Numbered from the stretch's first letter, positions 23,436 to 33,600 are shown. The stretch: DNA of 64,000 bases from Amphibalanus amphitrite (GCF_019059575.1 NW_024881863.1:1-64000), one strand, 5' to 3'. The notes: generated by a model from the sequence alone, not told the origin. A program made the numbers and translations.

Positions 23436-25043
23436 CGTTCCACGACAAATCGACAAATAAAAAATTAAATTTGCACCCTCATATTTTATTCTTCGTTGAA
23501 AACTGGTGGAAGGGGTTGTGATGGGCGGGGAAGCCAGCTGTGGCAAGGATTTTTTTCTTCGAACTACGGTTTCCGAGATATAGCCTCGGGCAATTCCTGG
23601 ATTTCGCGCTGCAGCCCTATGTTTGTCGGCCTATAACTCAGAAACTATTGGCTTTTTATGATAAAAACTTTATATGGTTCAACTTACAATCAACCAACAA
23701 ACATTTTGGCTATCTCGGATTTTCAATTTTTGAAAATTTTGATCACGTGACCTTTTGTCCTATTTTTCGAAGAGTGACCTTGATATTTTCCCCACTGAAA
23801 GTTGCAATTTTGTCTGATGACGAATAAAGCCTTATCGATTGTCATTCATATGCGATAATGAAAAAAGTGGTTATCCCCCTGCGTTGACCTCAGGTCAGAT
23901 CATTTTTATGACCTGTCCATTATTACGAGCGGGAGCGACAGCGAGATCTCGAGAATAAAGCAAGATAGCGACAAGCGGTAAACGGTAAAGGGTACACACG
24001 GATAAGGTCTATAATTTTTACTGAGGTCATTTTCAGGTCAGGTCGAAGATGACGTCACAGGAGCTAAAAGGAAGTCAAAATGCGGCACTATGCATATATA
24101 TGAAGGTTTTCTCAAATAACTTTCAAGGTATCCCAGCTAGGAACAAACTAATAGCACCATCGTGATCCTCTCGTCGATCCGCATCGAAACATATGTATGT
24201 TGACCTCGAAAGGTCGAAAGGTCAAAAATTGACCTTAGATCACGTGACCTAAGGTCAACTTTTGACCTTTCGACCTTTCGAGGTCAACAAACATATGTTT
24301 CGATGCGGATCGACGAGAGGATCACGATGGTGCTATTAGTTTGTTCCTAGCTGGGATACCTTGAAAGTTATTCGAGAAAAACTTCATATATATGTATAGT
24401 GCCGCTATTTTGACTTCCTTTTAGCTCCTGTGACGTCATCTTTGACCTGAGCTGAAAATGACCTCAGTAAAAATTATAGACCTTATCCGTGTGTACCCTT
24501 AACCGTTTACCGCTTGTCGCTATCTTGCTTAATTCTCGAGATCTCGCTGTCGCTCCCGCTCGTAATAATGGACAGGTCATAAAAATGACCTTACCTGAGG
24601 TCAACGCAGGGCGATAACCACTTTTTTTATTATCGCATATGAATGACAATTGATAAGGCTTTAATCGTCATCAGACAAAATTGCAACTTTCAGTGGGGAA
24701 AATATCAAGGTCACTCTTCGAGAAATAGGACAAAAGGTCACGTGATCAAAATTCTCAAAAATTGAAAATCCGAGATAGCCAAAATGTTTGTTGGTTGATT
24801 GTGAGTTAAAACATATAAAGTTTTTATCGTAAAAAGCCAATAGTTTCTGAGTTATAGGCCGCCAAACATAGGGCTGCAGCGCGAACTCCAAGAATTGCCC
24901 GAGGCTATATCTCGGAAACCGTTGTTCGAAGAAAAAAATCCTTGCAACAGCTGGCTTCCCCGCCCATCACAACCCATTAGACCAATTCTAAGCAAAAAAT
25001 AAAATATGAGGGTGCAGGGCACTTGTCGATTTGTCGTGGAACG
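23436..25043. mobile_element. 1.6-kb near-perfect palindromic (foldback) element
   Basis: The terminal CGTTCCACGACAAATCGACA at 23436 is matched by its reverse complement ending at 25043. Complementarity continues along both arms with few mismatches to a centre near 24238, giving arms of about 790 bp each. Head-to-head frames on opposite strands (for example 23540-23827 plus and 24661-24891 minus) are mirror copies and are not proteins. Arms contain AGGTCA/TGACCT clusters and a TGACGTCA near 24048 and 24431. The element interrupts the right CGAAATG array. Its right border, read inward from the flank as GGGGCGTTCCACGA, resembles the end of the foldback at 54687. Confidence 0.85.
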
Positions 25044-25409
25044 CCCCTAATTAGCATTACGGCAAATTAGCATTTCGGCGAATTGACATTTCGACTAATT
25101 GACTTTTCGGCAAATTGACATTTAGGCAAATTTACATTTCGACTAATAAGCATTTCGGCGAATTACCATTTCGGCGAATTGACATTTCGACTAATTGACT
25201 TTTCGGCAAATTGACATTTCGGCAAATTGACATTTTCGGCTTATTGCACGTCGGCAAAAAAGCATGTCGGCAAATTGCATTTCGACTTTTAGCACTTCGC
25301 CCTTTTGACACGTCGGCAAAAATACACGTCGGCAAAATGCATTCGACATATTGACATTCGGCGAATAAGCATTCGGCAAAATGCAGTTCGGCAAATTGTC
25401 CTGTAACCC
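25044..25409 (-). repeat. outer part of the right CCGAATG/CGAAATG array
   Basis: On the minus strand it starts GGACAAATTGCCGAA and runs through CCGAATG, CCGACGTG and CGAAATG forms in the same order as the left array. This makes the two arrays terminal inverted repeats of one element. Confidence 0.8.
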
Positions 25410-27427
25410 GTGGACCGGCAGGGGTGGTGGCGGAGTCACCATTGACGGATGGTCTTGGTTCTGAAATTACGGTTTGGTATTGGTCGGTCGGGGCTGGGCA
25501 TCGTGGCATGCCTGATGAAAAGTCAAGCATGATGCTCGATATGTGTTGTTATGACATGGGTGATATCGACGTACTACACCGTTTCGCACCTTTGTATAGG
25601 AAAAAATACGCCTGTATTGAGAAGGAAGACACGTCTACACTTAGATAGATTGAATGGTGGGAGTTGAGTGTTCCTTGTTCAAACTGTTCAAGCGACATTC
25701 CTGCAATGTATATTTTGCTCACCTGATATCTACAGTGGTGTTCGTGGCGACAGGATTGAAGGCGATAGCCCACACAGGCACACAGTGCACACCTGTAAAA
25801 CTACGCCCCTGGCGTGCAGGCAGTAGTGACCTTGCCTTTCACAAACTCGCCCTTTGCACCACTTTCTGAGGCGTAACTTACTGGATAAAGTAGCCGTAGC
25901 TGCAGTGGTTTTAGTTTCCGGGCGGCATGGCAATTAAGACACACTCGAAATCCTGGACTTGTTGTGTTACAAAACAATGCTCAAGCCTCAAACACATATC
26001 AGCGTATTTATTTCGAATGTGACACAATATAGTCCATTTAACATTTATCAGGTTTGATTGGGCATAAGAAAATGTTCTGGCAAAATGAATTGCATCCACT
26101 TTGTTGCGATATAGTTTCACATTTCCCAGCTTTGCTGCTTTTCGGTGCTCTTCTTTTTGCGGTAGCCACCACGGGACAACAATGCTGCCCTGTCACAAAG
26201 GCTTTTCTGCCCCGAGCCCTCATGCTCTTAGTTTCTTTCCACGGGAGCAGCGCGATGCGCCCCGCCCATCCAGCGTCCTTGAGCTTCCGTCTGCTAGCGC
26301 CTGGACCCTGCGCCAGACCCCCCCCCCCACGATGGAGGGGGGGGGTCAGGTGCGCCGGCGGTCCTGGGGGCGATCTTGGCACGGGGCGCCGCCGCTCGCC
26401 GCAGACGTTGTGTTTGTTTGGTTGACCTGAACCAGGCTCATCAGTGCCGCAGGGGCCGGTGCGGAGACCAGGGAGGGGAGGGGAGGGTCTGCGTGGGGGA
26501 ACGTGTGTGACGTGTAGGGGGGTCTGTGTTGAATAAAGATACACACGTGCCTTCCGTGCTTCCGAATTTTCTGCTACTTAGCTATGAAAATTTTGTGACC
26601 TGTCAACGTCTATTAAACCAATCTTTGCTGAATTCATTTTACAAAAAAAAAAATCAATTTAAATTGATTTTAATGATGGACGAGTATATGATTACTTGAG
26701 CATTGGGCAATGATTTTGAACTCAAACACTTCATGCGTACGTAAAGTTTTGCGCAAATTTTAGCGCAAAGTATTACCAAAGCTTATTAATCCACAAGGAG
26801 TCGCTGTCAATGCTTAGAGTTGTCTCTGCTCAAACAAGATGGTGATGCAGATATTTTAGACAACAATCAGCAGTAGCATAAAAATGAATATAAAGGCACT
26901 TTGAAGAAGTGCGCCGACCTAAGATAAACCTCAAACCGGTTAACAAGACCGGTTTCATCGTCTAGGGCTGATGCAGTCTGAACAAAAACAGAGGTCAACG
27001 ATCATTGTCGTCTCGGATGAAAGCACAGGAGCAATGTCAATCTCAGCGACACAGTGACAAACAAACGAGCAAATGTTGACTGAAGAAGATCATTTATATT
27101 GATAATCTGTGACTAATGGTTAATGAACGGTGACAGGAATTGCCTCATGAATTTTGAATGCCAAAATCAACAGCCTGATTTCAACACGAATCCATTTTTT
27201 TCTTCTTCTCAAAATTGATGCATCATCACGTTATTATCGTCGAAACTTCATACCTAGGTACCTATTAGATTATGCGAATTTATTTGCAAACTGTTGCGAG
27301 TGTAATTATCTGATGTTCTTGCAACTATTTCAGCAGTGTGATGTGACAGTTACCAACTGATAGGTATCATGATCTCCGTGACTATCTTTAAGTCCATTTC
27401 CCCTATTAACACCCCTCTCCCCCACAG

Positions 27428-27598
27428 TGTATCGGCCTGCTCTGTCTGATCCTGGCCAGTCCAGCCTACTTCAGCGGCACCGGCTTCTTCCTGTTCGCTG
27501 TGGTCATCAGCTTTCTCTCCACCATCGTCTGGATCTTTGTGTATCTTCTGTCCATCAGAGAGGCACTGCCACAGATCCCCGTACAGTGGGTGCTCACG
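27428..27598 (+). CDS. MARVEL-domain membrane protein A, exon 2 (TM1-TM2)
   Basis: This exon supplies 57 residues that finish TM1 (CIGLLCLILASP), a short extracellular loop (AYFSGTG) and all of TM2 (FFLFAVVISFLSTIVWIFVYLL), then a cytosolic link ending PVQWVLT. The acceptor is a pyrimidine-rich ccctctcccccacag and the donor is gtaagg; both junctions are phase 0. It joins exon 1 in frame across an intron of 20,220 bp, which is packed with transposons. The following intron of 4.3 kb holds a gag-only LINE with a hAT inside it. Similar residues occupy the same exon in gene B, so the exon division predates the duplication. Confidence 0.88.
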
Positions 27599-27919
27599 GT
27601 AAGGGACCACATATATCGTTGTGATGTCGCTGTTTCGATGGGTGATTCGACGATAGTTTTGGGTCGAAGGTGCGTAATGTGTAGCCCAGATACGGTTTAC
27701 CTACGTTGAACTGGCTTCACGTCAGTTAGCGCACGGTGTCCTCACTGAGCTCCAGGGTCGTCCATGGACGACCTTGGTCGCTAACTTTGAGTAAGCCTTC
27801 AGCTCTTTTTGCTCTATGTGACTGTAGGTAGGTCATCTAGGATAACTGCTCAGTCCGGGGGAAACCTAGCGGTGATAACGAACCGGACTATTTATCTTTG
27901 CCTGTAACAGACCCCGATC

Positions 27920-28667
27920 ATGGCCATGGACTCGACCGGACCGCCTCCAGGGGCGCGTCTCCCACCCGACCTTGACCCACCAGAAGGCCGCGCTCTCATC
28001 CTGATGAGCCGGCCTGATGGCACTCCACTGCGAGGGAACCCGTTCGCCATCATCAGGGAAATCCGCTCGATCTGTGACTCGGAAGTCGAAAAAACCAAAC
28101 AACTCGGATCTGGCAAAATTCTCATCTCGACCTTCAACAAAGACCAAAGCTCTGCCCTTCTCTCCTGCCAAACCATGCTCGGAAAACCTGTTTCGGCTGT
28201 TCTTGCAACCAACCTGATGTCATCGCAGGGTCTCATTCACTGTCCGGACCTCAGCGACCTCTCTGACGAAGAGCTCCTCACCGAACTAGCCCCGCAGGGT
28301 GTTATCGAGGTGCAGAGGCTCAAATCCAAGGACCGAACTCCAAACCCCCTGATTCGACTTCGCTTTAAAGGACTCGATCTCCCAAGAAAGCTCCTCTGCG
28401 GGTACCTCTCCGTCCCCGTTCGACCCTGGATCCAGCTGCCAAGGCAATGCCGTAGGTGCTGGAAGCTAGGCCACTCCATGCGCTCTTGCCGACGAAAAGA
28501 GACAGTCTGCGGGCAGTGCTCTGCCAGGGACAGCCACCCCACAGGTGACTGTACCTCGGTTCCAAAGTGCCCTCTCTGCTCTGGTCCACACCCAGCATGG
28601 GACCGAAACAGCTGCCCCGTCTGGAAAACCACCAAACGAGACACTCGAGAGCGAGCGCCATTCCAAC
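27920..28667 (+). pseudogene. LINE ORF1 (Gag-like) N-terminal block with three zinc knuckles
   Basis: This block of about 249 codons has the layout of ORF1 proteins of I/Jockey-clade retrotransposons: an N-terminal leader, an RRM-like alpha/beta region (about residues 60-170, with GLIHCPDLSDLSDEELL and a run ending VPVRPW), then three CCHC-type knuckles. The knuckles are at residues 177-190 (C-x2-C-x4-H-x4-C), 197-211 (C-x2-C-x5-H-x4-C) and 217-232 (C-x2-C-x3-H-x7-C). They bind element RNA in the ribonucleoprotein. The frame is cut by a hAT insertion at the TSD ATTCCAAC (28660-28667) and picks up in the same register at 30470. The split blocks together would make about 470 codons without a stop. 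Confidence 0.85.
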
Positions 28668-30461
28668 TAGAGATGCCCCAAATTTGCAATTTCATTACCC
28701 GCCCCGCCCCGCAGCTACCCCTTGCCCAACCACAACTACCCGCAAGCTGATTTTGTCTGAGCCGAACCCGCAAAAAACCCGCAATCTTAAAAACATACTT
28801 TTGCAAGAAAAAATACAGCTGAGTCTGCTAGAGCTATATAAACCTTACTTGCTTCATTGCTGTGCAGAAAAAGACAGCCAAACAAATAGTAAGGACTTGA
28901 AATTGCTATGCTAAGTCCTCAGGAAGTGCACACTGGATAGTGGAAAATGAATAATGCATCAATACATTTGAAATTCCTTTCTGAAGAGTTCAGTAAAATC
29001 TTTCTCTCACCTTACCCTTCAGCATTGGCTGAGGATCAAAATTTCACTCTGGCTCCCTCTCAATGTTAGGCCTCTGGAATGATATTGTTATCAAAATGAA
29101 TGTTGATATAAAAAGATATGCGATTTCCAGTTAAAAATAAATAGTGACACAGTGAATAATGAGTATCCAGTCGATCTACACATAAAACAAATCATGCAAA
29201 ATCCCAGCAAAAACCAACTATAATAACATATATGGCCTTGCAACTAACCACCAATGAACCACGCATTTCTGGAAACATGCGTCAGAAGCGTCACCAACAG
29301 CTGATGAAGGAATGTTACAGCGACTAAATTATTGCGGCCGTAGTTAGTCGAACTTGTTGCGAAAACACTGTTGTATAATGCATATTCATGTGCCATTCTG
29401 ATTAAATTATTTTACACAACAGCTAAAGTTTTACAATTTAGAGGTTAATCACCGGTTTAGAAATAAAGAGACAGTAAATACTAAATTAAATGTAATGATT
29501 TTATAGATGGTCTTGGTAATGCTCTCCGGCTGGTCATCTGTCGGCATACAAATGATAAGGACGTAAAAAGACAAAAGAAATAAATGCGACCAGCTACGTG
29601 GTTTTGTAACATGTATAACTGCTATTTTGAGGCATTCAAAAACCAAGACAGAAAAACTGATTGAAAATTATTGCGTCATCAATGACAGCTTTCCTTCACC
29701 TCAGAGACCAAAATTGACGCAGTCAAATGCCCATCCTTGTCAGAATGTCGGAAGTGCGCCAGTATTGTATTGCGATATGTTTGGGCCGGCCAGTCTATAT
29801 TTTGATTTTTTGTAAGGGTGATTGGTGTGTTATTTTCGTAATATAGGGTGGAACAGAACATAGAGTAGGATAGGTAATCAATGAATTTGCATCAAATTTT
29901 GTTTAGCTGATAGCTCTTTTTTATGCCGACCAGACGCAAATAAAGTAACATGTGGCATTTGCTCTGATTTTCAACATCTCATTTAAGTCTGGGTTCTTCC
30001 ATAATGTATATCTAGTGCACACTGCACAGTGCACATAGACTTCAGTTCAGCTTCCTATAAGTTTGCTTTCAGGGTCTTTTATGTTTTATGGAATGCTTTC
30101 ATCAGCATTTATTTATGCTTAGTAGTTTATTGCTTGTACCCTGGTTTGGTCATTGCCAGACTGTGGATGCTATTGCTGGTTGTTTTCAGTTTTGCATTTG
30201 AAATGTGCTTCCTTGATATATTTTTATATTTGGTTCTGTTTTAAAAGTTGTTTTGATGAATGTTGTATTGTTAACCTGAGCAAATGCACTTGGCATTGTG
30301 TTTTGCATCTAAAAAAAAAAAATAAAAAAATTATAGGTTCTTAAGTCTGACCGCCAAATACCCGCCACACGACAAGTTTTGCTTCTCAAACCCGCCAAAA
30401 ACCCTGCGGGTTTTGAAAACCCGCAGAAAGCGGGTTCGCGGGTTCAAAAAGGGCATCTCTA
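28668..30461. mobile_element. non-autonomous hAT transposon inside the LINE
   Basis: The ends are the perfect 11-bp inverted repeat TAGAGATGCCC...GGGCATCTCTA, flanked by the perfect 8-bp duplication ATTCCAAC (28660-28667 and 30462-30469). Subterminal ACCCGC/GCGGGT motifs are repeated on both sides, as hAT transposases often require. The 1.8-kb AT-rich interior shows no transposase. One short hydrophobic frame (30029-30244) is judged accidental. Both the terminus and the 8-bp target are textbook hAT. Confidence 0.93.
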
Positions 30462-30469
30462 ATTCCAAC

Positions 30470-31134
30470 CCCCGCCGCTCAACTCCACAGCTTGGCCTCC
30501 ACTTGAGAGTCAGCACCGAACGATGCAGCCCCCTCCGGCTCGCACAGACGCCTCTGTCCAGACAGATGGTGAGGTCATGGCCCCTAAGGCGACCGCAGTC
30601 CCTGTTCAGACCCAGACCGAGACAGCCAGCTCTCAGACGACCGACGCCAGCACCCAAACGACCAAACTGACCACCTTCGACTCGACCTCTCAAACTCGAC
30701 CCGCCCGACTGGTCTCTGCCGAAGTCCAGACTGACACCCCCGACTCACCGACACCAACCACGGACCCCGACGACTTCGGCTGCTCTCGAAGCAGGCCGTT
30801 CACCCGAGGCTACACGGCGAGCTTCCAGCCTGACAGCCCCCGAAACGACACCGACGATCCCGATCCAGACCTGATCCCGAAGAGACGTCCCAGGGGTGAG
30901 ATCCCTCCACCTGACATCGGGTCGCTGAAGTTTGAGTACGCCAGCGGCAGGCGACTTTCCTACCCTCCCTCCACCCTCTACTGGTTTGACCATGAAATCC
31001 GACTATACGACCTTGACCTTCGCCCAGAATCCAAAGCGTACAGGGCAGCCGTGGCTGGCTTCTATTTTGACGGACCCCCTCACCACGGACGCCGTATCTT
31101 CCTTCAGAGAATTCCTCCAACGGGTAACCACTAG
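30470..31134 (+). pseudogene. LINE ORF1 C-terminal block with repeated QT motifs
   Basis: This block continues the register of 27920-28667 to a stop at 31134. It opens with a low-complexity segment bearing at least six (V/T/S)QT motifs: ASVQTD, VPVQTQT, SSQTT, ASTQTT, TSQTR and EVQTD. These resemble the TQT anchor bound by dynein light chain LC8. A Pro/Asp-rich linker and a compact C-terminal region (LKFEYASGRRLSYPPSTLYW and onward, ending PPTGNH) follow. I do not recognise this last part as a named domain. It has no stop or frameshift, so the only visible lesion is the hAT. Confidence 0.7.
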
Positions 31135-31927
31135 CCCTACCAACATCGCTGCCTAGGAGTCGAGCTATGCCTCACGGCTACTCCTCCAGAGCCACCAAAT
31201 TCCAGTCAAAGTTGTACCCCTGAGACGGGCGGGACATGACTGGGGCACCCGGGTCACACCGGCTGCCATAACCCGCTGGCTGTCTCACTCGGTAGGCCGG
31301 TTTTTATTTTGGCCGATCCCTGCGAACAGCCTGCGCAATTACACTTTCACTGTCCACATTAGAGATATAACGTAACGTAACTATTGCGGGGATTTTTACT
31401 GTACTCGACAGTTTTTGCCCCTTGACTTAGGCACCAGGTTTTTTCTAGTTAGGACTTTTCCTGGTAAATACATCCCACAACAAACATCACACATTGCAAC
31501 ACCTCACACCATCAGCAGCAAGATTTACAGCAGCAAGTATGAATATTCTACCCCTTTCTGGACACCCTTGCCTTGTTAATCGGACGCCACATGAGCCGAA
31601 TTAAAGTAAAGTTTGCTTCTCTCTCTTGCTTGGGTCAGAATTAAATAGCTGACAGTAAAGTAAAGTAAAACGAAAGATCTGGCTCATTGCCAGCCTTAGT
31701 AATTTCCCCTTCCCTGGCGGTTGCCTTAGGCATGCCGGGAAGACTAAATTAAAAAAAAAAAAAAATACGTTGAACTAAAATACAAAATTGTGTCTACTTT
31801 TTTCTATTAAAGCGTTGTTTTGTAAAGATGCTTTCAGGGAACATTTGCATTTTTATTGTTTCAAAATGAAGGATGTTAAGTAAATTTAACTTTAGCTACA
31901 GTTGGTGACGTCACTGGTACGTTTCAG

Positions 31928-32044
31928 GAGTTGATCAATACTGTGATCATGACCATTGTGCTAGCAGTGGGGACCATCTCTCAGTTATCAACTGTGGCGC
32001 CCCACTTCGGCAGTTCTTGGTATGGAGTTAACATTGCCGCCGGT
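31928..32044 (+). CDS. MARVEL-domain membrane protein A, exon 3a (TM3, first version)
   Basis: This exon encodes 39 residues forming TM3 (ELINTVIMTIVLAVGTISQL) and a loop ending WYGVNIAAG. It has a tttcag acceptor and a perfect gtaagt donor, phase 0 on both sides. It is clearly a paralog of exon 3b, 227 bp downstream: both begin ELINT, share TI at the helix centre, a G-T-(I/L)-x-Q-L stretch and a W-Y-G-...-N-I-A-(A/G)-G ending. Including both would add a fifth helix and reverse the topology of the C-terminal part, so use of one at a time is expected. Because both are multiples of three, frame alone does not enforce this. Confidence 0.87.
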
Positions 32045-32271
32045 GTAAGTATTCGCTGTCCAAGGTCATCTAAGGTCACCCAAGGTCAAGGTTGCATCGG
32101 CTTTCTTCTGCTAACCGCGCTTTCTGCAGGCTGTCTTATTTTTAGCTGTAGAATATCCCGGCGTCACTACGCCTCGCACCATTGTGAAGAGTAGCCAGCT
32201 AACATTGACCTTGTAGTGACCTTGACCTAGTGTTGACCCGCGTTAGCCCGACCTGAGGTCCTCTGTTGCAG
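32045..32271 (+). promoter_or_regulatory. short intron between alternative exons, with inverted AAGGTCA repeats
   Basis: Near the 5' end, AAGGTCA occurs three times at exact 10-bp spacing (32062, 32072, 32082). Near the 3' end, TGACCTT occurs at 32206 and 32217, followed by a third partial copy. In RNA, 32072-32089 can pair with 32205-32223, giving about 17 base pairs with one small internal loop and closing off about 115 nucleotides. The motif matches are seen; a role in exon choice is a proposal. Confidence 0.5.
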
Positions 32272-32391
32272 GAGCTGATTAACACATGCATCTTGACGAT
32301 TCTCTACGCTATCGGCACGCTCGTTCAACTAATCGTATGGCTGTCGCACGGTGCCCGATGGTACGGTTTTGGCGCCAATATTGCTGGCGGT
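32272..32391 (+). CDS. MARVEL-domain membrane protein A, exon 3b (TM3, second version)
   Basis: This exon encodes 40 residues: ELINTCILTILYAIGTLVQL forms TM3 and the loop continues IVWLSHGARWYGFGANIAGG. It has a ctgttgcag acceptor and a gtaagt donor identical to that of exon 3a, both phase 0. Compared with 3a, the extracellular loop is one residue longer and carries SHGAR in place of PHFGSS. Swapping exons would therefore alter TM3 and the loop before TM4 while leaving the other helices unchanged. The reading frame is intact and the splice sites are strong, so neither copy looks decayed. Confidence 0.87.
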
Positions 32392-33315
32392 GTAAGTATG
32401 GCGGGAAAAGGTCATTGCCCCTCAGGGGCCTACAGTGCATTGGTGTTGACCATTTGGACACTGGGAGTTGGGACAGTGTTTTGGTTTGTATATGATTTAC
32501 GGTAGTTGGATGCACCTTGTATGCATTTACCTAAGTGTGTGATTTATTCCCTTTAATTTCATTTTATTCTTCACTTTATTTGAGTTGAAACTCTATTAAA
32601 GTCACTGTTTCCGAATTTAATCAGCCTGCATTGTGCTGCTGATCTTTCATAGTTGACTTTGACAAGTAGCTTACATTATATCAACGTCAATTAAAATGCT
32701 GAAGTTTTCAGTGACCATGGACCGTATCACTCAAAGCCAAAGTATTCACGAAAGTTTCAGCTGATGTTTTGAAAGGGTATGAATTCCACTCGTAGATGAA
32801 TTAAATTCCCGTTTCACAGTTTTGAGATTTATGTGTCATTATCGCCCTTCACCAACCCGATAAGCTTTATTTGCAATTCTATATTTTGTCGAACGGCTAT
32901 CCCGTATGCATGATACTGAGCCTAATATAGAGTAGTGCTTCTTTTGAACTATATACTCGTATGTGTATTTTTATGTGACTAATATGAGCAGTGTTACGTC
33001 ATGTGTACGTTATACATACGCTTGTGCTTACCACTTGCATACCATCCGCTTGCTTTCATATGTAGGAATTACTTTGTAATTTAATGATAGATCAAGTATA
33101 AATAGTTTTGACGTGAAGAAAAAGTGATTGAAAATGCAAAGAAACTGAAAAAGCATCAAAACAACTAAAAACTAAACTTAAAGAACACAATTTTATATCT
33201 TATAATTTGTGCATTATTAAAGCTGAATTGAACGCAGAGTTGTCAGCGATCCGCCTGTAACCGCGCGTGCCGGAACCGGCTAATGCCCCTTTGTGATGTC
33301 ATCGGTCCGTTCCAG

Positions 33316-33390
33316 GTGTTCGGTATCTTCAACACGTTGGTGTACGCGGCGGGAGCGTATCTGCTGTTCGTCGAGTACCGCCAGCCGTGA
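33316..33390 (+). CDS. MARVEL-domain membrane protein A, exon 4 (TM4 and C-terminus)
   Basis: The last coding exon gives 24 residues, VFGIFNTLVYAAGAYLLFVEYRQP, then TGA. It contains TM4 with the small-residue pattern usual for MARVEL proteins and a short charged cytosolic tail. The acceptor is tccag after a pyrimidine-containing stretch and the junction is phase 0, so either version of exon 3 joins it in frame. Exon 4 of gene B is the same length. No clear AATAAA was seen in the next few hundred bases; a CTGACC-type minisatellite begins about 70 bp after the stop. Confidence 0.87.
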   Translation: MFGIFNTLVYAAGAYLLFVEYRQP

Positions 33391-33454
33391 GCTGCGTGAT
33401 CTGAGAGCGCCTCTGAGAGCTGCGCACCGCCACCACCGCCGTCTGTCGTCTGCC

Positions 33455-33600
33455 CCGCTGACCTGACCTGACCTGACCTGAGCTGAGCTGGTCTGACCTG
33501 ACGTGACCTGACCGGAGCTGGGTTGGGCTGGGATGACCTGGCCTGGCCTGAGATGGCCCGACTTGATCCGGGCCGACCCGACGGTCCTGTCTGACCTGGT
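33455..33600. repeat. degenerate CTGACC/CTGAGC minisatellite
   Basis: Pentamer to decamer variants of TGACC and TGAGC repeat for about 145 bp, starting about 65 bp after the gene A stop codon, probably in the 3' untranslated region. Confidence 0.7.

Larger units (their letters stand above)
16658..25409. mobile_element. composite Mutator-like element with subrepeat-built ends
   Basis: The direct repeat GTGGACCGG (10 bp if the preceding C is counted) lies at 16649-16657 and 25410-25418. The left end GGACAAATTGCCGAA at 16663 is mirrored by TTCGGCAAATTGTCC ending at 25402. Both ends are long arrays of short degenerate units whose variants change in the same order going inward: CCGAATG forms, then CCGACGTG, then CGAAATG. 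Nine-base target duplications and long inverted ends suggest a MULE-type or foldback element. The body has been enlarged by a BEL/Pao element and a palindromic element. No transposase was recognised, and the superfamily is an inference. Confidence 0.5.
7208..27427 (+). other. intron 1 of gene A (20.2 kb)
   Basis: The intron starts with gtgagt and ends with cccccacag. Up to about 15.4 kb it is mostly unremarkable DNA with G-rich tandem repeats (8443-8720), CRE-like motifs (8321, 8363, 10076, 10096), an AC microsatellite (10559-10574) and a LINE tail (about 11130-11358). From 15470 it holds stacked transposons, listed separately. From 25419 to 27427 I see no gene, only GC-rich patches and a C-run/G-run inverted pair near 26310-26345. 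Confidence 0.75.
27850..31765 (+). mobile_element. gag-only non-LTR retrotransposon (I/Jockey-type), interrupted
   Basis: The element has an ORF1-type gene (two blocks, below), a 3' untranslated tail of about 630 bp and a poly-A run at about 31750-31764. No endonuclease or reverse transcriptase frame follows ORF1, so ORF2 is missing. The 5' boundary is estimated and may lie tens of bases either side. It is oriented with gene A, in its intron 2. The tail matches the truncated copy at 11130-11358, which shows that this 3' end belongs to a mobile family. Confidence 0.75.

Noticed and set aside
23540..24891. Pair of similar ~76-95-codon frames on opposite strands
   Set aside because: They are mirror copies created by the palindrome and contain no known domain.
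30029..30244. Hydrophobic 71-codon frame suggesting a membrane protein
   Set aside because: It lies in the AT-rich, T-rich interior of the hAT element, where hydrophobic residues arise by chance.
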